From contig FR887782.1 of NCBI GenBank assembly GCA_000432735.1, forward strand, positions 17,510 through 81,509: a DNA stretch of 64,000 nt, read 5' to 3'. The stretch comes from Bacteroides sp. CAG:443. Lineage in GTDB: Bacteria > Bacteroidota > Bacteroidia > Bacteroidales > Bacteroidaceae. The translations under genes and the position numbers were made by a program. The notes beneath the pieces were generated by a model that worked only from the letters and a program-made list of their open reading frames with translations, searched no databases and had not been told where the DNA came from. The first letter of the stretch is position 1; each line of letters begins with the position of its first letter. Shown here in pieces: positions 27,437-36,080 of this stretch.

Positions 27437-27468
27437 TTTGGTTTTGTCAGGCAAAGATAGTATTTTTG
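27437..27468 (+). promoter_or_regulatory. Promoter of ppk, overlapping the divergent promoter of the phosphoesterase
   Basis: Plus strand TTTG (27437-27440), 20 bp, TATTTTTG (27461-27468). The minus-strand -7 element TATCTTTG for the phosphoesterase lies within its spacer at 27452-27459. The two polymerases could not bind at once. Because the plus promoter starts where the longest ppk frame begins, the true ppk start must be downstream. Confidence 0.7.
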
Positions 27469-27491
27469 AGTCAACCTTGATTCGTGACATT

Positions 27492-29558
27492 ATGGAAAAA
27501 CAATACAGATATTTCAACCGTGATATCAGTTGGCTGTCGTTCAATCATCGGGTCCTGCTGGAGGCCGACGATGACGATTTGCCATTATATGAGCGGATAA
27601 ACTTCATCGCTATCTATTCGTCTAATCTGGAAGAATTCTACAAGGTGCGTGTAGCCGAGCATAAAGCTGTGGCTTCGGGTGGCAAAAGCGAAGACATGAC
27701 GGTAGACGAAGCACATGAGCTGATCCGGCGGATTGCGGAAATTGTCAATGCGCAACTGGAAGACAGAATCCGGATTTATGAGCAGAAGATATTGCCCGGC
27801 TTACGGGATAATCATATTATTTTCTATCAGTCGAAGCGGGAGATAGAGCCTTTTCACCGCGATTTTGTACATCGTTTCTTTATGGAAGAAGTTTTTCCAT
27901 ACCTTCAGCCGGTAAAGATTGAGAAAGGACGGGTACGCATGTTCCTCCGCGACAAACGACAGTATCTGGCTGTACGGGTGTGCAGCGCCGAAACGGGAGA
28001 GGTGGAGTATTATATTATCAAAATGCCGTACAGCAAATTGCCTCGTTTTGTGGAACTCCCGCGGCAGGGAGAGAATTACTACCTGATGTTTCTGGAAGAT
28101 ATTGTCAAGGCAAATCTGGCAGAGATATTTATCGGCTATGAGGTAGATTGCAGTTATTGCTGCAAGATTTCGCGCGATGCCGATGTGTTTGTCGACGATG
28201 TTCCTTCCGAGAGTATGGTGGAAAAGTTGAAAGAGAAAGTCAAGAGGCGCAAGATCGGTGCGATAGCCCGTTTTGTATACGACCGCAAGATGCCTGCCGA
28301 CTTTCTGGCTTTTCTGATGGATGCTTTCTCTATCAGCAGTGAAGAGCTTGTGCCGGGTGACAAACATCTGAATTTGGAGGACTTGTCGTCATTGCCAAAT
28401 CCGAATCCTGAGGTGAAACCTCTGATAAAGCCTGCCCCGATGCGGCTTGCCGGACTGGACGGAAAGCATTTCATGTATCGCCGTATCGCCGCAAAGGACT
28501 TGATGTTGCATTATCCCTATCATAGTTTCGATCACTTTATTCATTTCTTGTACGAAGCAGTGCACGATCCGTTCTGCAAGGAAATCATGATTACCCAGTA
28601 TCGTGTGGCAGAACACTCGGAAGTGATCAATGCTCTGATAGCAGCAGCACGAAACGGTAAGCAGGTAACGGTCTTTGTTGAGTTGAAAGCCCGCTTCGAT
28701 GAAGAAAATAATCTGGCAACTGCCGAGCTGATGCGCAAGGCGGGAATCCGGATTTTGTTCAGCATACCGGGACTGAAAGTGCATGCTAAGGTTGCACTCG
28801 TGTTACGCTACAACAAGGAAGGCGAACAGATACGCAGTTATGCATACGTCAGTACGGGTAATTTCAATGAGCAGACGGCTAAAATTTATTCGGATATTGC
28901 ACTTTATACCTGCAACAAGGTGATAGTGGAAGACATGCATACACTGTTCCGTTTCTTGCGGAAAGAAGTAGAAGAACCTAAGTTTAAGCGCCTGTTGATA
29001 GCTCGTTTCAACCTGCTTCCGGAGTTAAAACGGATGATTCACCATGAGATTGCTTTGGTAAAGAGTGGCAAGCAAGGCCGGATTATTCTTAAAATGAATG
29101 CGCTGCAAGATCTTGCTATGATAGACGAGCTGTATCGGGCAAGCGAGGCGGGTGTAAAAATCGACCTCATCGTACGCGGAATCTGCTGTCTGGTGCCCGG
29201 AGAATCGTTCAGCCGTAATATTCGTGTTACCCGTATTGTCGACAGTTTTCTGGAACATGCCCGAGTATGGTATTTCGGTAATAATGGAGATCCGCGGTTG
29301 TTTATCGGCTCTCCCGACTGGATGAAACGTAATCTGTACCGTCGGATAGAGGCAGTAACTCCGGTCTTGGATAAAGACCTGAAGCAGGAACTGATGGATA
29401 TGCTCGATATTCAGCTTCGTGCTAACTGGAAAGCCTGCTGGGTAGATAGTGAGTTGAGGAACATATTCAAGCGTACTCCCGATGAACCGAAAGTGCGTGC
29501 CCAGTATGATTTCTATCAGTATCTGCGTAAGAAGCAGGAAAAGGATATTGAACCGTAA
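27492..29558 (+). CDS. ppk: Polyphosphate kinase 1
   Basis: 688 residues from ATG 27492 (MEKQYRYFNRDISWLSF), the usual PPK1 N-terminus. It polymerises the terminal phosphate of ATP into polyphosphate. The four-domain layout is present: N domain (FNRDISWLSFNHRVL), head domain, then the catalytic C1 and C2 domains with the phospholipase-D-like histidine in PGLKVHAKVALVLR and the STGNFNEQTAKIY segment. The open frame extends to 27438, but that ATG precedes the predicted transcription start. Confidence 0.96.
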   Translation: MEKQYRYFNRDISWLSFNHRVLLEADDDDLPLYERINFIAIYSSNLEEFYKVRVAEHKAVASGGKSEDMTVDEAHELIRRIAEIVNAQLEDRIRIYEQKILPGLRDNHIIFYQSKREIEPFHRDFVHRFFMEEVFPYLQPVKIEKGRVRMFLRDKRQYLAVRVCSAETGEVEYYIIKMPYSKLPRFVELPRQGENYYLMFLEDIVKANLAEIFIGYEVDCSYCCKISRDADVFVDDVPSESMVEKLKEKVKRRKIGAIARFVYDRKMPADFLAFLMDAFSISSEELVPGDKHLNLEDLSSLPNPNPEVKPLIKPAPMRLAGLDGKHFMYRRIAAKDLMLHYPYHSFDHFIHFLYEAVHDPFCKEIMITQYRVAEHSEVINALIAAARNGKQVTVFVELKARFDEENNLATAELMRKAGIRILFSIPGLKVHAKVALVLRYNKEGEQIRSYAYVSTGNFNEQTAKIYSDIALYTCNKVIVEDMHTLFRFLRKEVEEPKFKRLLIARFNLLPELKRMIHHEIALVKSGKQGRIILKMNALQDLAMIDELYRASEAGVKIDLIVRGICCLVPGESFSRNIRVTRIVDSFLEHARVWYFGNNGDPRLFIGSPDWMKRNLYRRIEAVTPVLDKDLKQELMDMLDIQLRANWKACWVDSELRNIFKRTPDEPKVRAQYDFYQYLRKKQEKDIEP

Positions 29559-29578
29559 TGCTTCTGAGTAAAAAATGA

Positions 29579-29622
29579 AAGCCGTTCCAACGTAAGGGGG
29601 GGAGGGATCGTTGAAACGGCTT
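29579..29622 (-). terminator. Terminator between ppk and the cytidylate-kinase-like gene
   Basis: A 14-bp stem with one mismatch (29579-29592 with 29609-29622; AAGCCGTT arms). On the minus strand it is followed by TCATTTTTT, so it best ends the minus-strand gene; on the plus strand the T run is poor. The loop holds seven G then AGGG on the plus strand. Confidence 0.75.
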
Positions 29623-29687
29623 CATTGCCCGTATATCATGAATAAGGGGAAATGATTTAGGGCATTCTTTTATGTAACGTTTATATC

Positions 29688-30320
29688 TTAAGGAAGTTGA
29701 AGCTTCAGCTTTACGAATTGTTTGATAAACTCTACAGTACCATCTATTCCTAATACCGAAGAGTCGATGCACAAGTGATAAGTAGCGGCAGCACCCCATG
29801 TCTTGTAACTGTAATAATTATAGTAGGATGAACGCTTTTTATCTGCTTTCTCCATCAGTTCTTCAGCTTTTTCTGCGCTGATGTTGTGCAGCTTCATCAG
29901 TCTTTCGATGCGTGCTTCAGGCGAAGCCGATACGAAAATATTGGCACAGCGTGGAAAATCGCGCAGAATGTAATCGGCACAACGACCTACAAACAGACAG
30001 GATTTCTGTTCTGCCAGATGACGTATCACATCACTTTGTATTTTAAATAGTGAGTCATTGCTCAGATACGAATTATATGGATAAGCTCCTTCGGTTACAA
30101 ATGGGAATCGTGCTCCAAATAATCCTCCCAATATGCTTTGAGAAGCCTTTTCATCTGCTTTCTCGAAAAACTCTTTGCAAAGTCCGCTTTCTTTGGAGGC
30201 CAGGTTTATCAGCTCTTTATCGTAGAAAGCTATACCTAAGTCTTTAGCCAGTTTCTCACCAATTTCTTTTCCGCCACTACCCAGTTGACGTCCAAGATTA
30301 ATGATATAGTGATTATTCAT
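29688..30320 (-). CDS. Cytidylate-kinase-like family protein
   Basis: 210 residues of the Cytidylate_kin_2 (PF13189) type. The N-terminus INLGRQLGSGGKEIG carries the atypical P-loop, then YDKELINLASKESG, and SCLFVGRCADYIL with VSASPEARIERL resembling the lid region. Probable nucleoside monophosphate or shikimate-like kinase fold; the substrate is unproved and this family is distinct from the housekeeping cmk. Single gene with its own -7 element TATATTTG at 30346-30353. Confidence 0.85.
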   Translation of the reverse strand: MNNHYIINLGRQLGSGGKEIGEKLAKDLGIAFYDKELINLASKESGLCKEFFEKADEKASQSILGGLFGARFPFVTEGAYPYNSYLSNDSLFKIQSDVIRHLAEQKSCLFVGRCADYILRDFPRCANIFVSASPEARIERLMKLHNISAEKAEELMEKADKKRSSYYNYYSYKTWGAAATYHLCIDSSVLGIDGTVEFIKQFVKLKLQLP

Positions 30321-30345
30321 AATGACTGATATTTGGTTCGTAAGG

Positions 30346-30353
30346 CAAATATA
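30346..30353 (-). promoter_or_regulatory. -7 element for the cytidylate-kinase-like gene
   Basis: Minus strand TATATTTG, 26 bp from the ATG. No clear -33 element. Confidence 0.45.
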
Positions 30354-30422
30354 AATAAAAAATTATATATTTTCCATCTCTTATGAGGAAACCTGTTCCA
30401 TTTTGCAAAGAAAAATCACAAT

Positions 30423-31784
30423 TTAGTTTATTTGAGCAGCTTTATGCTTGAATTGTTTGAACTGATTGTATAGCATGAAACCGGCTATCACGCTGGCCGT
30501 TATATCGGAAATAGGCATGCTGAACCATATTCCGTCCGCTCCCCAGAACAAAGGGAGTATCAGCAGGCACGGAATCAGTATCAGGACTTGTCGGCTAAGT
30601 GAAAGGATAATAGCTTTCTTAGCCATGCCGATACTCTGGAAGAAGTTGGATGTTACCATCTGGAATCCGATGATAGGGAAGAACATGACAGTGATACGCA
30701 ATCCTCGTGCCGACAGATCTATCAGGGTTTGGTCGGTCGTGAAAGCCGATACGGCAAGTTCCGGCATCAGTTCTCCTACCAGAAAACCGCTGGTGGTGAC
30801 AATCGTAGCTGCTATGACGGTCAGTTTCATGACGTGATTTACCCGATGATATTGCTGTGCACCGAAATTATAGCCGGCAATGGGCTGCATGCCTTGGTTC
30901 AGTCCCATGACAATCATAACAAAAAGGAAAGTGATTCGGTTGACGATACCGAAAGCTCCAATAGCAAGATCGCCGTCGTACAGTTTCAGTCCCTTGTTGA
31001 TCAGAATGACAATCATACACGACGCTACATTCATAAAGAAAGGCGCCAATCCTATTCCAATAATGTTTTCTACCAGCACACCTTTCAACCGGTAAATGCC
31101 TCGGCGGAAATGAAGCAGTTCACTTTTATTGCAGAACAATTTGATGAGCCAGCAGAGAGAAATGATCTGTGCCAGGATGGTTGCCACAGCTGCTCCGCGT
31201 ATTCCCATGCCGAATCCGTAAATAAATATCGGGTCGAGTATGGTATTGATAACCACCGTCAGGATAGTGGCCACCATGGCTTTCTGTGGATGTCCTGCCG
31301 AGCGGAGTACGGAGTTCAGCCCTAAATACATGTGGGTAACCACATTTCCTAAAAGGATGGTTACCATGTAGTCGCGTGCATAAGGCAGTGTAGCTTCGCT
31401 TGCACCGAAGAAATATAGGATCGGATCGAGAAAAGCTAGTGCGATAATGGTAAAGACAATACCGATAATCAGGTTCAGAGATACTACATTCCCTAAAATC
31501 TGTTGCGCCGTATCATAATCTTTCTGTCCCAGTTTCACCGAAACGAGGGTAGAAGCTCCTACACCTACCAGTGAGCCGAAAGCGGCAGCCAGGTTCATCA
31601 GGGGGAAAGTGATGGCAAGACCTGAAATGGCCATTGCGCCTACTCCGTGTCCGATAAAAATACTGTCCACCATGTTGTAGAGTGACGATGCGGTCATTGC
31701 AATAATGGCCGGAATGGCGTATTGCATCAATAGTTTGCCGATGGGCTGGTTTCCCAGTTCTGTTGCTGTTCCTTTTTGTGTCAT
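30423..31784 (-). CDS. MATE-family efflux transporter
   Basis: 453 residues with 12 hydrophobic segments in two related halves. The family start pattern (LGNQPIGKLLMQYAIPAIIAM, NMVDSIFIGHGVG) and the second-half GLNQGMQPIAGYNFGAQ are clear. Inner-membrane Na+- or H+-coupled exporter of cationic drugs or metabolites; substrate unknown. It is divergent from xseA, with closely spaced promoters between them. Confidence 0.93.
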   Translation of the reverse strand: MTQKGTATELGNQPIGKLLMQYAIPAIIAMTASSLYNMVDSIFIGHGVGAMAISGLAITFPLMNLAAAFGSLVGVGASTLVSVKLGQKDYDTAQQILGNVVSLNLIIGIVFTIIALAFLDPILYFFGASEATLPYARDYMVTILLGNVVTHMYLGLNSVLRSAGHPQKAMVATILTVVINTILDPIFIYGFGMGIRGAAVATILAQIISLCWLIKLFCNKSELLHFRRGIYRLKGVLVENIIGIGLAPFFMNVASCMIVILINKGLKLYDGDLAIGAFGIVNRITFLFVMIVMGLNQGMQPIAGYNFGAQQYHRVNHVMKLTVIAATIVTTSGFLVGELMPELAVSAFTTDQTLIDLSARGLRITVMFFPIIGFQMVTSNFFQSIGMAKKAIILSLSRQVLILIPCLLILPLFWGADGIWFSMPISDITASVIAGFMLYNQFKQFKHKAAQIN

Positions 31785-31814
31785 GAAACTATTTTTACGA
31801 TTAAAAAATCAGAG

Positions 31815-31862
31815 CAAAGGTACTTAAAATTCCCTATAAGGGAAAAACTTTCCGTATCTTTG
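31815..31862. promoter_or_regulatory. Divergent promoters of MATE gene and xseA
   Basis: Minus-strand TACCTTTG at 31815-31822 faces the MATE gene; plus-strand TATCTTTG at 31855-31862 faces xseA. Both are exact TAnnTTTG. The -33 elements are weak and would overlap in the 32 bp between them. Confidence 0.6.
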
Positions 31863-31884
31863 CATCGATGAAATTATGGGATTT

Positions 31885-33183
31885 ATGGAACATTCTTCTT
31901 TATCTTTGCTGGAGCTGAATTCACTGGTACGTAAAAGTATTCGTACGTGCCTGCCCGATACGTATTGGGTACAGGCCGAACTTAGTGATGTACGTGCCAA
32001 TTATTCGGGACATTGTTATCTGGAGTTTGTACAGAAAGATGCAAAAGGCAATATGCTAGTTGCGAAGGCACGGGGGATTATCTGGAGCAATGTATATTAT
32101 CCGTTGAAGGCCTATTTTGAGCGGAAAACGGGACAGGCGTTTGTTTCAGGCATCAAGGTGCTGGTAAAGGTGAGTGTCGATTTCCACGAACTGTATGGTT
32201 ATTCGTTGACTGTTCTTGATATTGATCCGACATATACGTTGGGCGATATGGCACTTCGCCGGAAAGAAATCTTGAAACGACTGGACGAAGAAGGTGTCTT
32301 GACGCTGAACAAAGAACTGGAGTTGCCGGAATTGACGCAACGGATCGCTGTCATTTCTTCGGCTACGGCGGCTGGCTATGGTGATTTTTGTAATCAGCTG
32401 GAACATAATTCTTTTGGCTTTATCTTTTATCCTCGTTTGTTCCCGGCTGTTATGCAAGGCGACCGTGTGGAAAGTTCCATTATCCGTGCGCTGGAAAAAA
32501 TCAATGCGGAGCGCGAACACTGGGATGTTGTAGTAATCATCCGGGGTGGTGGTGCTACGTCCGATTTGTCGGGTTTCGATACTTACGAGCTTGCAACCAA
32601 TTGTGCTCAGTTTCCCTTGCCTATCATTACAGGTATCGGGCATGAGCGTGATGATACGGTGCTCGATATGATAGCTCATACGCGAGTTAAAACTCCGACG
32701 GCAGCTGCCGAGTTTTTGATAGACCATATGAGGCAGACAGCAGAGCGTCTGGAAGAATATTCTCAGTTTTTTTATCAAGAACTTCCGGCCTTGTTTCTTC
32801 GCCGGAAGGAACAGTTTGAACAATGGGTTTCACGTATTCCGGTACGGGTGCAGATGCGTCTGCAACATGAACGTTTCCGTCAGGAGCGATTGACGAAACA
32901 GTTGCAGATGGGATGGCAGACCCGTTTGTTGAAAGAGGAGTATCGTTTGCAGGTAGACCGCCGGATAGCCGTGGCGTTGGAATCAATCCTGCAACGAGAG
33001 AGGCACCGTCTGGCTATGCTGGAACAGCAGGTGAAATCGTCTTCACCGGACTTATTGTTGAAAAAAGGGTATAGCATCACCCTAAAGAATGGAAAAGCAG
33101 TGACAGATGCATCCCAGCTTCTTCCGGGAGATGAAGTAACTACCCGGGTGGCAAAAGGAGAATTTAAGAGTAAAGTGATATAA
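31885..33183 (+). CDS. xseA: Exodeoxyribonuclease VII large subunit
   Basis: 432 residues from the ATG at 31885 (MEHSSLSLLELNSLV). It degrades single-stranded DNA with XseB. N-terminal OB-fold (YWVQAELSDVRANYSGHCYLEFV), then the catalytic domain with the RGGG and GHE motifs (IIRGGGATSDLSGFD, TGIGHERDDTVLD) and a coiled-coil C-terminus ending ...KKGYSITLKNGK. An in-frame ATG at 31876 is only about 8 nt after the predicted transcription start, so the second ATG is preferred. xseB follows by 2 bp. Confidence 0.95.
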   Translation: MEHSSLSLLELNSLVRKSIRTCLPDTYWVQAELSDVRANYSGHCYLEFVQKDAKGNMLVAKARGIIWSNVYYPLKAYFERKTGQAFVSGIKVLVKVSVDFHELYGYSLTVLDIDPTYTLGDMALRRKEILKRLDEEGVLTLNKELELPELTQRIAVISSATAAGYGDFCNQLEHNSFGFIFYPRLFPAVMQGDRVESSIIRALEKINAEREHWDVVVIIRGGGATSDLSGFDTYELATNCAQFPLPIITGIGHERDDTVLDMIAHTRVKTPTAAAEFLIDHMRQTAERLEEYSQFFYQELPALFLRRKEQFEQWVSRIPVRVQMRLQHERFRQERLTKQLQMGWQTRLLKEEYRLQVDRRIAVALESILQRERHRLAMLEQQVKSSSPDLLLKKGYSITLKNGKAVTDASQLLPGDEVTTRVAKGEFKSKVI

Positions 33184-33185
33184 TT

Positions 33186-33404
33186 ATGGCAGCGAAAAAG
33201 GAAACGTATACCGAGGCTATGAAGCGTCTGGAGGCTATCGTAGCACGAATTGAAAGCAATGAACTCGATATTGATGAACTGGGCGACAATTTAAAAGAGG
33301 CTCAAAAGCTGATAAAATATTGTCGCGAGAAGTTGTATAAGGCAGATGTCGAAATCAAAAAGATGCTTGATGAAGGCAGTTCTGTGGAAAAAAGCAGTGA
33401 TTAA
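33186..33404 (+). CDS. xseB: Exodeoxyribonuclease VII small subunit
   Basis: 72 residues, helical, typical of XseB: TYTEAMKRLEAIVARIE followed by ELDIDELGDNLKEAQKLI and a charged tail. It binds the coiled coil of XseA and is needed for activity. Directly after xseA with 2 bp between stop and start. Confidence 0.94.
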   Translation: MAAKKETYTEAMKRLEAIVARIESNELDIDELGDNLKEAQKLIKYCREKLYKADVEIKKMLDEGSSVEKSSD

Positions 33405-33405
33405 G

Positions 33406-33436
33406 TTGGATTTTGCAAATATAAGCCTTACTTTTG
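33406..33436 (+). promoter_or_regulatory. Promoter of ilvE
   Basis: TTG (33406-33408), 20 bp, TACTTTTG (33429-33436). The -33 element begins 2 bases after the xseB stop. Leader about 40 nt. Confidence 0.6.
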
Positions 33437-33481
33437 TTCGAACACTTATAACGGAATGTAAAACATAAACATTATAGTAAA

Positions 33482-34501
33482 ATGAAAGAAATTGATTGGT
33501 CTAATCTGTCTTTTGGTTACATGAAGACAGATTACAATGTACGTTGTTACTATCGTGACGGGAAATGGGGTGAACTGGAACTTTGTTCGGAAGAAACGTT
33601 GAATATTCACATGGCTGCAACTTGTCTGCACTACGGACAGGAAGCTTTCGAAGGTTTGAAAGCTTATCGTGGTAAAGACGGCAAGATTCGTGTGTTCCGT
33701 CCGCAGGCCAATGCCGAACGTCTGCAAAGTACTTGTAGAGGTATCTTGATGCCTGAACTGTCGACCGAGAAATTCTGTGAGGCAGTACGTATGGTTGTAA
33801 AGGCAAACGAACGTTTCATTCCTCCTTATGAAAGCGGAGCTTCTCTTTATATCCGTCCGTTGCTGATTGGTACAGGAGCACAGGTCGGTGTTCATCCGGC
33901 AAACGAATATCTGTTTGTGATTTTCGTTACTCCGGTAGGTCCTTATTTCAAAGGTGGATTTGCTACCAATCCGTACGTTATTATTCGTGAATATGACCGT
34001 GCTGCTCCGCTGGGAACTGGTACTTTCAAGGTGGGTGGTAACTATGCTGCCAGTCTTCGTGCCAACAAGATGGCGCACGATGCAGGTTATGCCAGCGAAT
34101 TTTATCTGGATGCTAAGGAAAAGAAATACATTGATGAGTGTGGTGCTGCCAACTTCTTTGGTATCAAAAACAATACTTACGTGACACCGTTGTCGACTTC
34201 TATCCTTCCGTCTATTACAAACCGCAGCTTGATGCAGCTTGCCGAAGACATGGGTCTGAAAGTAGAACGCCGTCCGATTCCGGAAGAAGAGCTTTCTACG
34301 TTCGAAGAAGCGGGTGCATGTGGAACAGCAGCCGTTATCAGTCCGATTGAGCGCATCGACGATTTGGAAAACCATAAGTCGTATGTCATTGCAAAAGATG
34401 GCAAACCGGGACCTGTCAGTGAGAAACTGTACAACAAACTGCGTGCAATCCAGTATGGTGACGAGGCTGATCCGTACGGATGGGTAATGATTGTAGAGTA
34501 A
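33482..34501 (+). CDS. ilvE: Branched-chain amino acid aminotransferase
   Basis: 339 residues, fold-type IV PLP enzyme of the BCAT group. It interconverts leucine, isoleucine and valine with their 2-oxo acids. The PLP lysine lies in GTFKVGGNYAASL, the phosphate-binding Thr/Ser cluster in AACGTAAVISP-like ACGTAAVISPI, and the N-terminal CLHYGQEAFEGLKAYRG is typical. Transcribed with the following DUF975 gene (46 bp). Confidence 0.95.
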   Translation: MKEIDWSNLSFGYMKTDYNVRCYYRDGKWGELELCSEETLNIHMAATCLHYGQEAFEGLKAYRGKDGKIRVFRPQANAERLQSTCRGILMPELSTEKFCEAVRMVVKANERFIPPYESGASLYIRPLLIGTGAQVGVHPANEYLFVIFVTPVGPYFKGGFATNPYVIIREYDRAAPLGTGTFKVGGNYAASLRANKMAHDAGYASEFYLDAKEKKYIDECGAANFFGIKNNTYVTPLSTSILPSITNRSLMQLAEDMGLKVERRPIPEEELSTFEEAGACGTAAVISPIERIDDLENHKSYVIAKDGKPGPVSEKLYNKLRAIQYGDEADPYGWVMIVE

Positions 34502-34547
34502 TTATTACTGATAAACTATAAATAATCAACCTTAAATTTTTAATGCT

Positions 34548-35168
34548 ATGTTAAAACTAAACTCAGAGTTAAGAGCTGTTTCGCGTACAACATTGTCGGG
34601 TAACTGGATGATGGCTGCGCTTGCTACATTGGTTTATCTGCTGATAGCAGGAGGGGTTAGTTCCATTCCTGTTGCAGGAAGTGTACTTGCCATTATCATA
34701 ACGTATCCGCTTGCGTATGGATTTGCAATATTGTTTCTCGACTTGTTCCGTGAGGGGAAGCCTATTGACATAGGAAAACTGTTCGATGGCTTCAAAGATT
34801 TTGGAAGAGTCTGGGGAACGTTGATTTTAGTTGCTATCTATACGATTCTGTGGACCTGCTTGTTGATTATTCCAGGTATTGTCAAATCGTATTCATACGC
34901 TTTGACTCCTTTTATATTAAAGGATGAGCCGGAATTGAAATACAATGCAGCTATCGAAAAAAGCATGCGTATGATGGACGGCTATAAGATGAAGTTATTT
35001 CTGCTCGATTTGAGCTTTATCGGCTGGATGATTTTGTCTGTATTGACTTTGGGTATCGGATTGCTGTTCTTGCAACCTTACATGAATACGGCTCGTGCTG
35101 CTTTCTATGAAGACCTGAAGGCAGAATTAAGCGATAGATATGTAAGCGAAGAAGAGAATAATAATTGA
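34548..35168 (+). CDS. DUF975 family integral membrane protein
   Basis: 206 residues. The N-terminus (ELRAVSRTTLSGNWMMAAL) and central segment (LIIPGIVKSYSYALTPFILKDEP, then AIEKSMRMMDGYKMKLFLLDLSFIGW) match the DUF975 pattern. Four to five membrane segments. No known biochemical role. It follows ilvE and precedes a nested hairpin at 35175-35245, so ilvE and this gene form one unit. Confidence 0.85.
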   Translation: MLKLNSELRAVSRTTLSGNWMMAALATLVYLLIAGGVSSIPVAGSVLAIIITYPLAYGFAILFLDLFREGKPIDIGKLFDGFKDFGRVWGTLILVAIYTILWTCLLIIPGIVKSYSYALTPFILKDEPELKYNAAIEKSMRMMDGYKMKLFLLDLSFIGWMILSVLTLGIGLLFLQPYMNTARAAFYEDLKAELSDRYVSEEENNN

Positions 35169-35174
35169 TTTATA

Positions 35175-35245
35175 AATCACCACAGTATATGCGGACAGGC
35201 AGAGGAAGACAGACCTCTGTCTGTCCGCTGTTTTCTATGGTGATT
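35175..35245 (+). terminator. Nested terminator hairpin abutting the trmB promoter
   Basis: Inner 15-bp stem with one G-T pair (35191-35205 with 35214-35228) inside an outer 8-bp stem AATCACCA/TGGTGATT (35175-35182 with 35238-35245). CTTTTTTG follows at once; that same T run supplies the -33 TTTG of trmB. Confidence 0.85.
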
Positions 35246-35248
35246 CTT

Positions 35249-35281
35249 TTTTGTCCGTTCCGGCGAAAAAACGTACCTTTG
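35249..35281 (+). promoter_or_regulatory. Promoter of trmB-mrp
   Basis: TTTTG (35249-35253), 20 bp, TACCTTTG (35274-35281). Leader about 23 nt to the ATG at 35310. Very good consensus match. Confidence 0.75.
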
Positions 35282-35309
35282 TGCCCAAAACAAGAAGAAC
35301 TCAGTAAAG

Positions 35310-36068
35310 ATGGGAAAAGGAAAGCTGGCAAAGTTTGCAGATATGGCGGAATATCCGCATGTGTTCGAATATCCGTATTCGGTAGTAGATGATGTTCCGT
35401 TCGAGATGAAAGGAAAATGGAACCGCGATTTCTTTAAAAATGAGAATCCGATTGTGCTGGAGTTAGGGTGCGGTCGGGGTGAATATACCGTGGGACTGGC
35501 GCGACGTTATGCCGACAAGAATTTCATCGGGGTGGATATAAAGGGTGCACGTATGTGGACGGGAGCTACCGAAGCCCTGAATGAAGGACTGAAAAACGCA
35601 GCTTTTCTAAGAACCAACATCGAAATCATCGACCGCTTTTTTGCTCCGGGAGAAGTGAGTGAAATCTGGCTGACGTTCTCCGATCCGCAGATGAAGAAAG
35701 CTACCAAGCGACTGACTTCTACGTTTTTCATGAACCGTTACCGTAAGTTTCTTGTGCCGGATGGACTGGTACATTTGAAAACGGACAGCAATTTCATGTT
35801 TACTTATACCAAGTACATGATAGAAGCCAATAAGTTGCCGGTAGAATTTATCACCGACGATTTGTATCATTCGGGGATGGATGACGATATTTTGAGCATC
35901 CGTACCTATTACGAACAGCAATGGCTGGATCGGGGATTGAATATAAAGTACATTAAATTCCGCTTGCCTCAGGAAGGAGAGCTACAGGAACCTGACGTAG
36001 AAATCGAACTGGATGATTACCGTAGTTATAATCGCAGTAAGCGCAGCGGACTGAAAACAAGTAAATAA
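35310..36068 (+). CDS. trmB: tRNA (guanine46-N7)-methyltransferase
   Basis: 252 residues. It adds the N7 methyl group to G46 in the tRNA variable loop using SAM. SAM motif [17 protein letters not shown], then [13 protein letters not shown], and the catalytic/binding segment [18 protein letters not shown] with [10 protein letters not shown] are present. N-terminal extension of about 45 residues is normal for Bacteroidetes. Followed at 12 bp by mrp. Confidence 0.95.
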   Translation: MGKGKLAKFADMAEYPHVFEYPYSVVDDVPFEMKGKWNRDFFKNENPIVLELGCGRGEYTVGLARRYADKNFIGVDIKGARMWTGATEALNEGLKNAAFLRTNIEIIDRFFAPGEVSEIWLTFSDPQMKKATKRLTSTFFMNRYRKFLVPDGLVHLKTDSNFMFTYTKYMIEANKLPVEFITDDLYHSGMDDDILSIRTYYEQQWLDRGLNIKYIKFRLPQEGELQEPDVEIELDDYRSYNRSKRSGLKTSK

Positions 36069-36080
36069 TAATAGGTAAAT

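Noticed and set aside
27438..27491. 18-codon N-terminal extension of ppk
   Set aside because: The extension starts upstream of the predicted transcription start and inside the promoter; PPK1 proteins begin at the later Met.
35165..35392. 75-codon ORF before trmB
   Set aside because: It covers the nested terminator and trmB promoter and continues into trmB in another frame.
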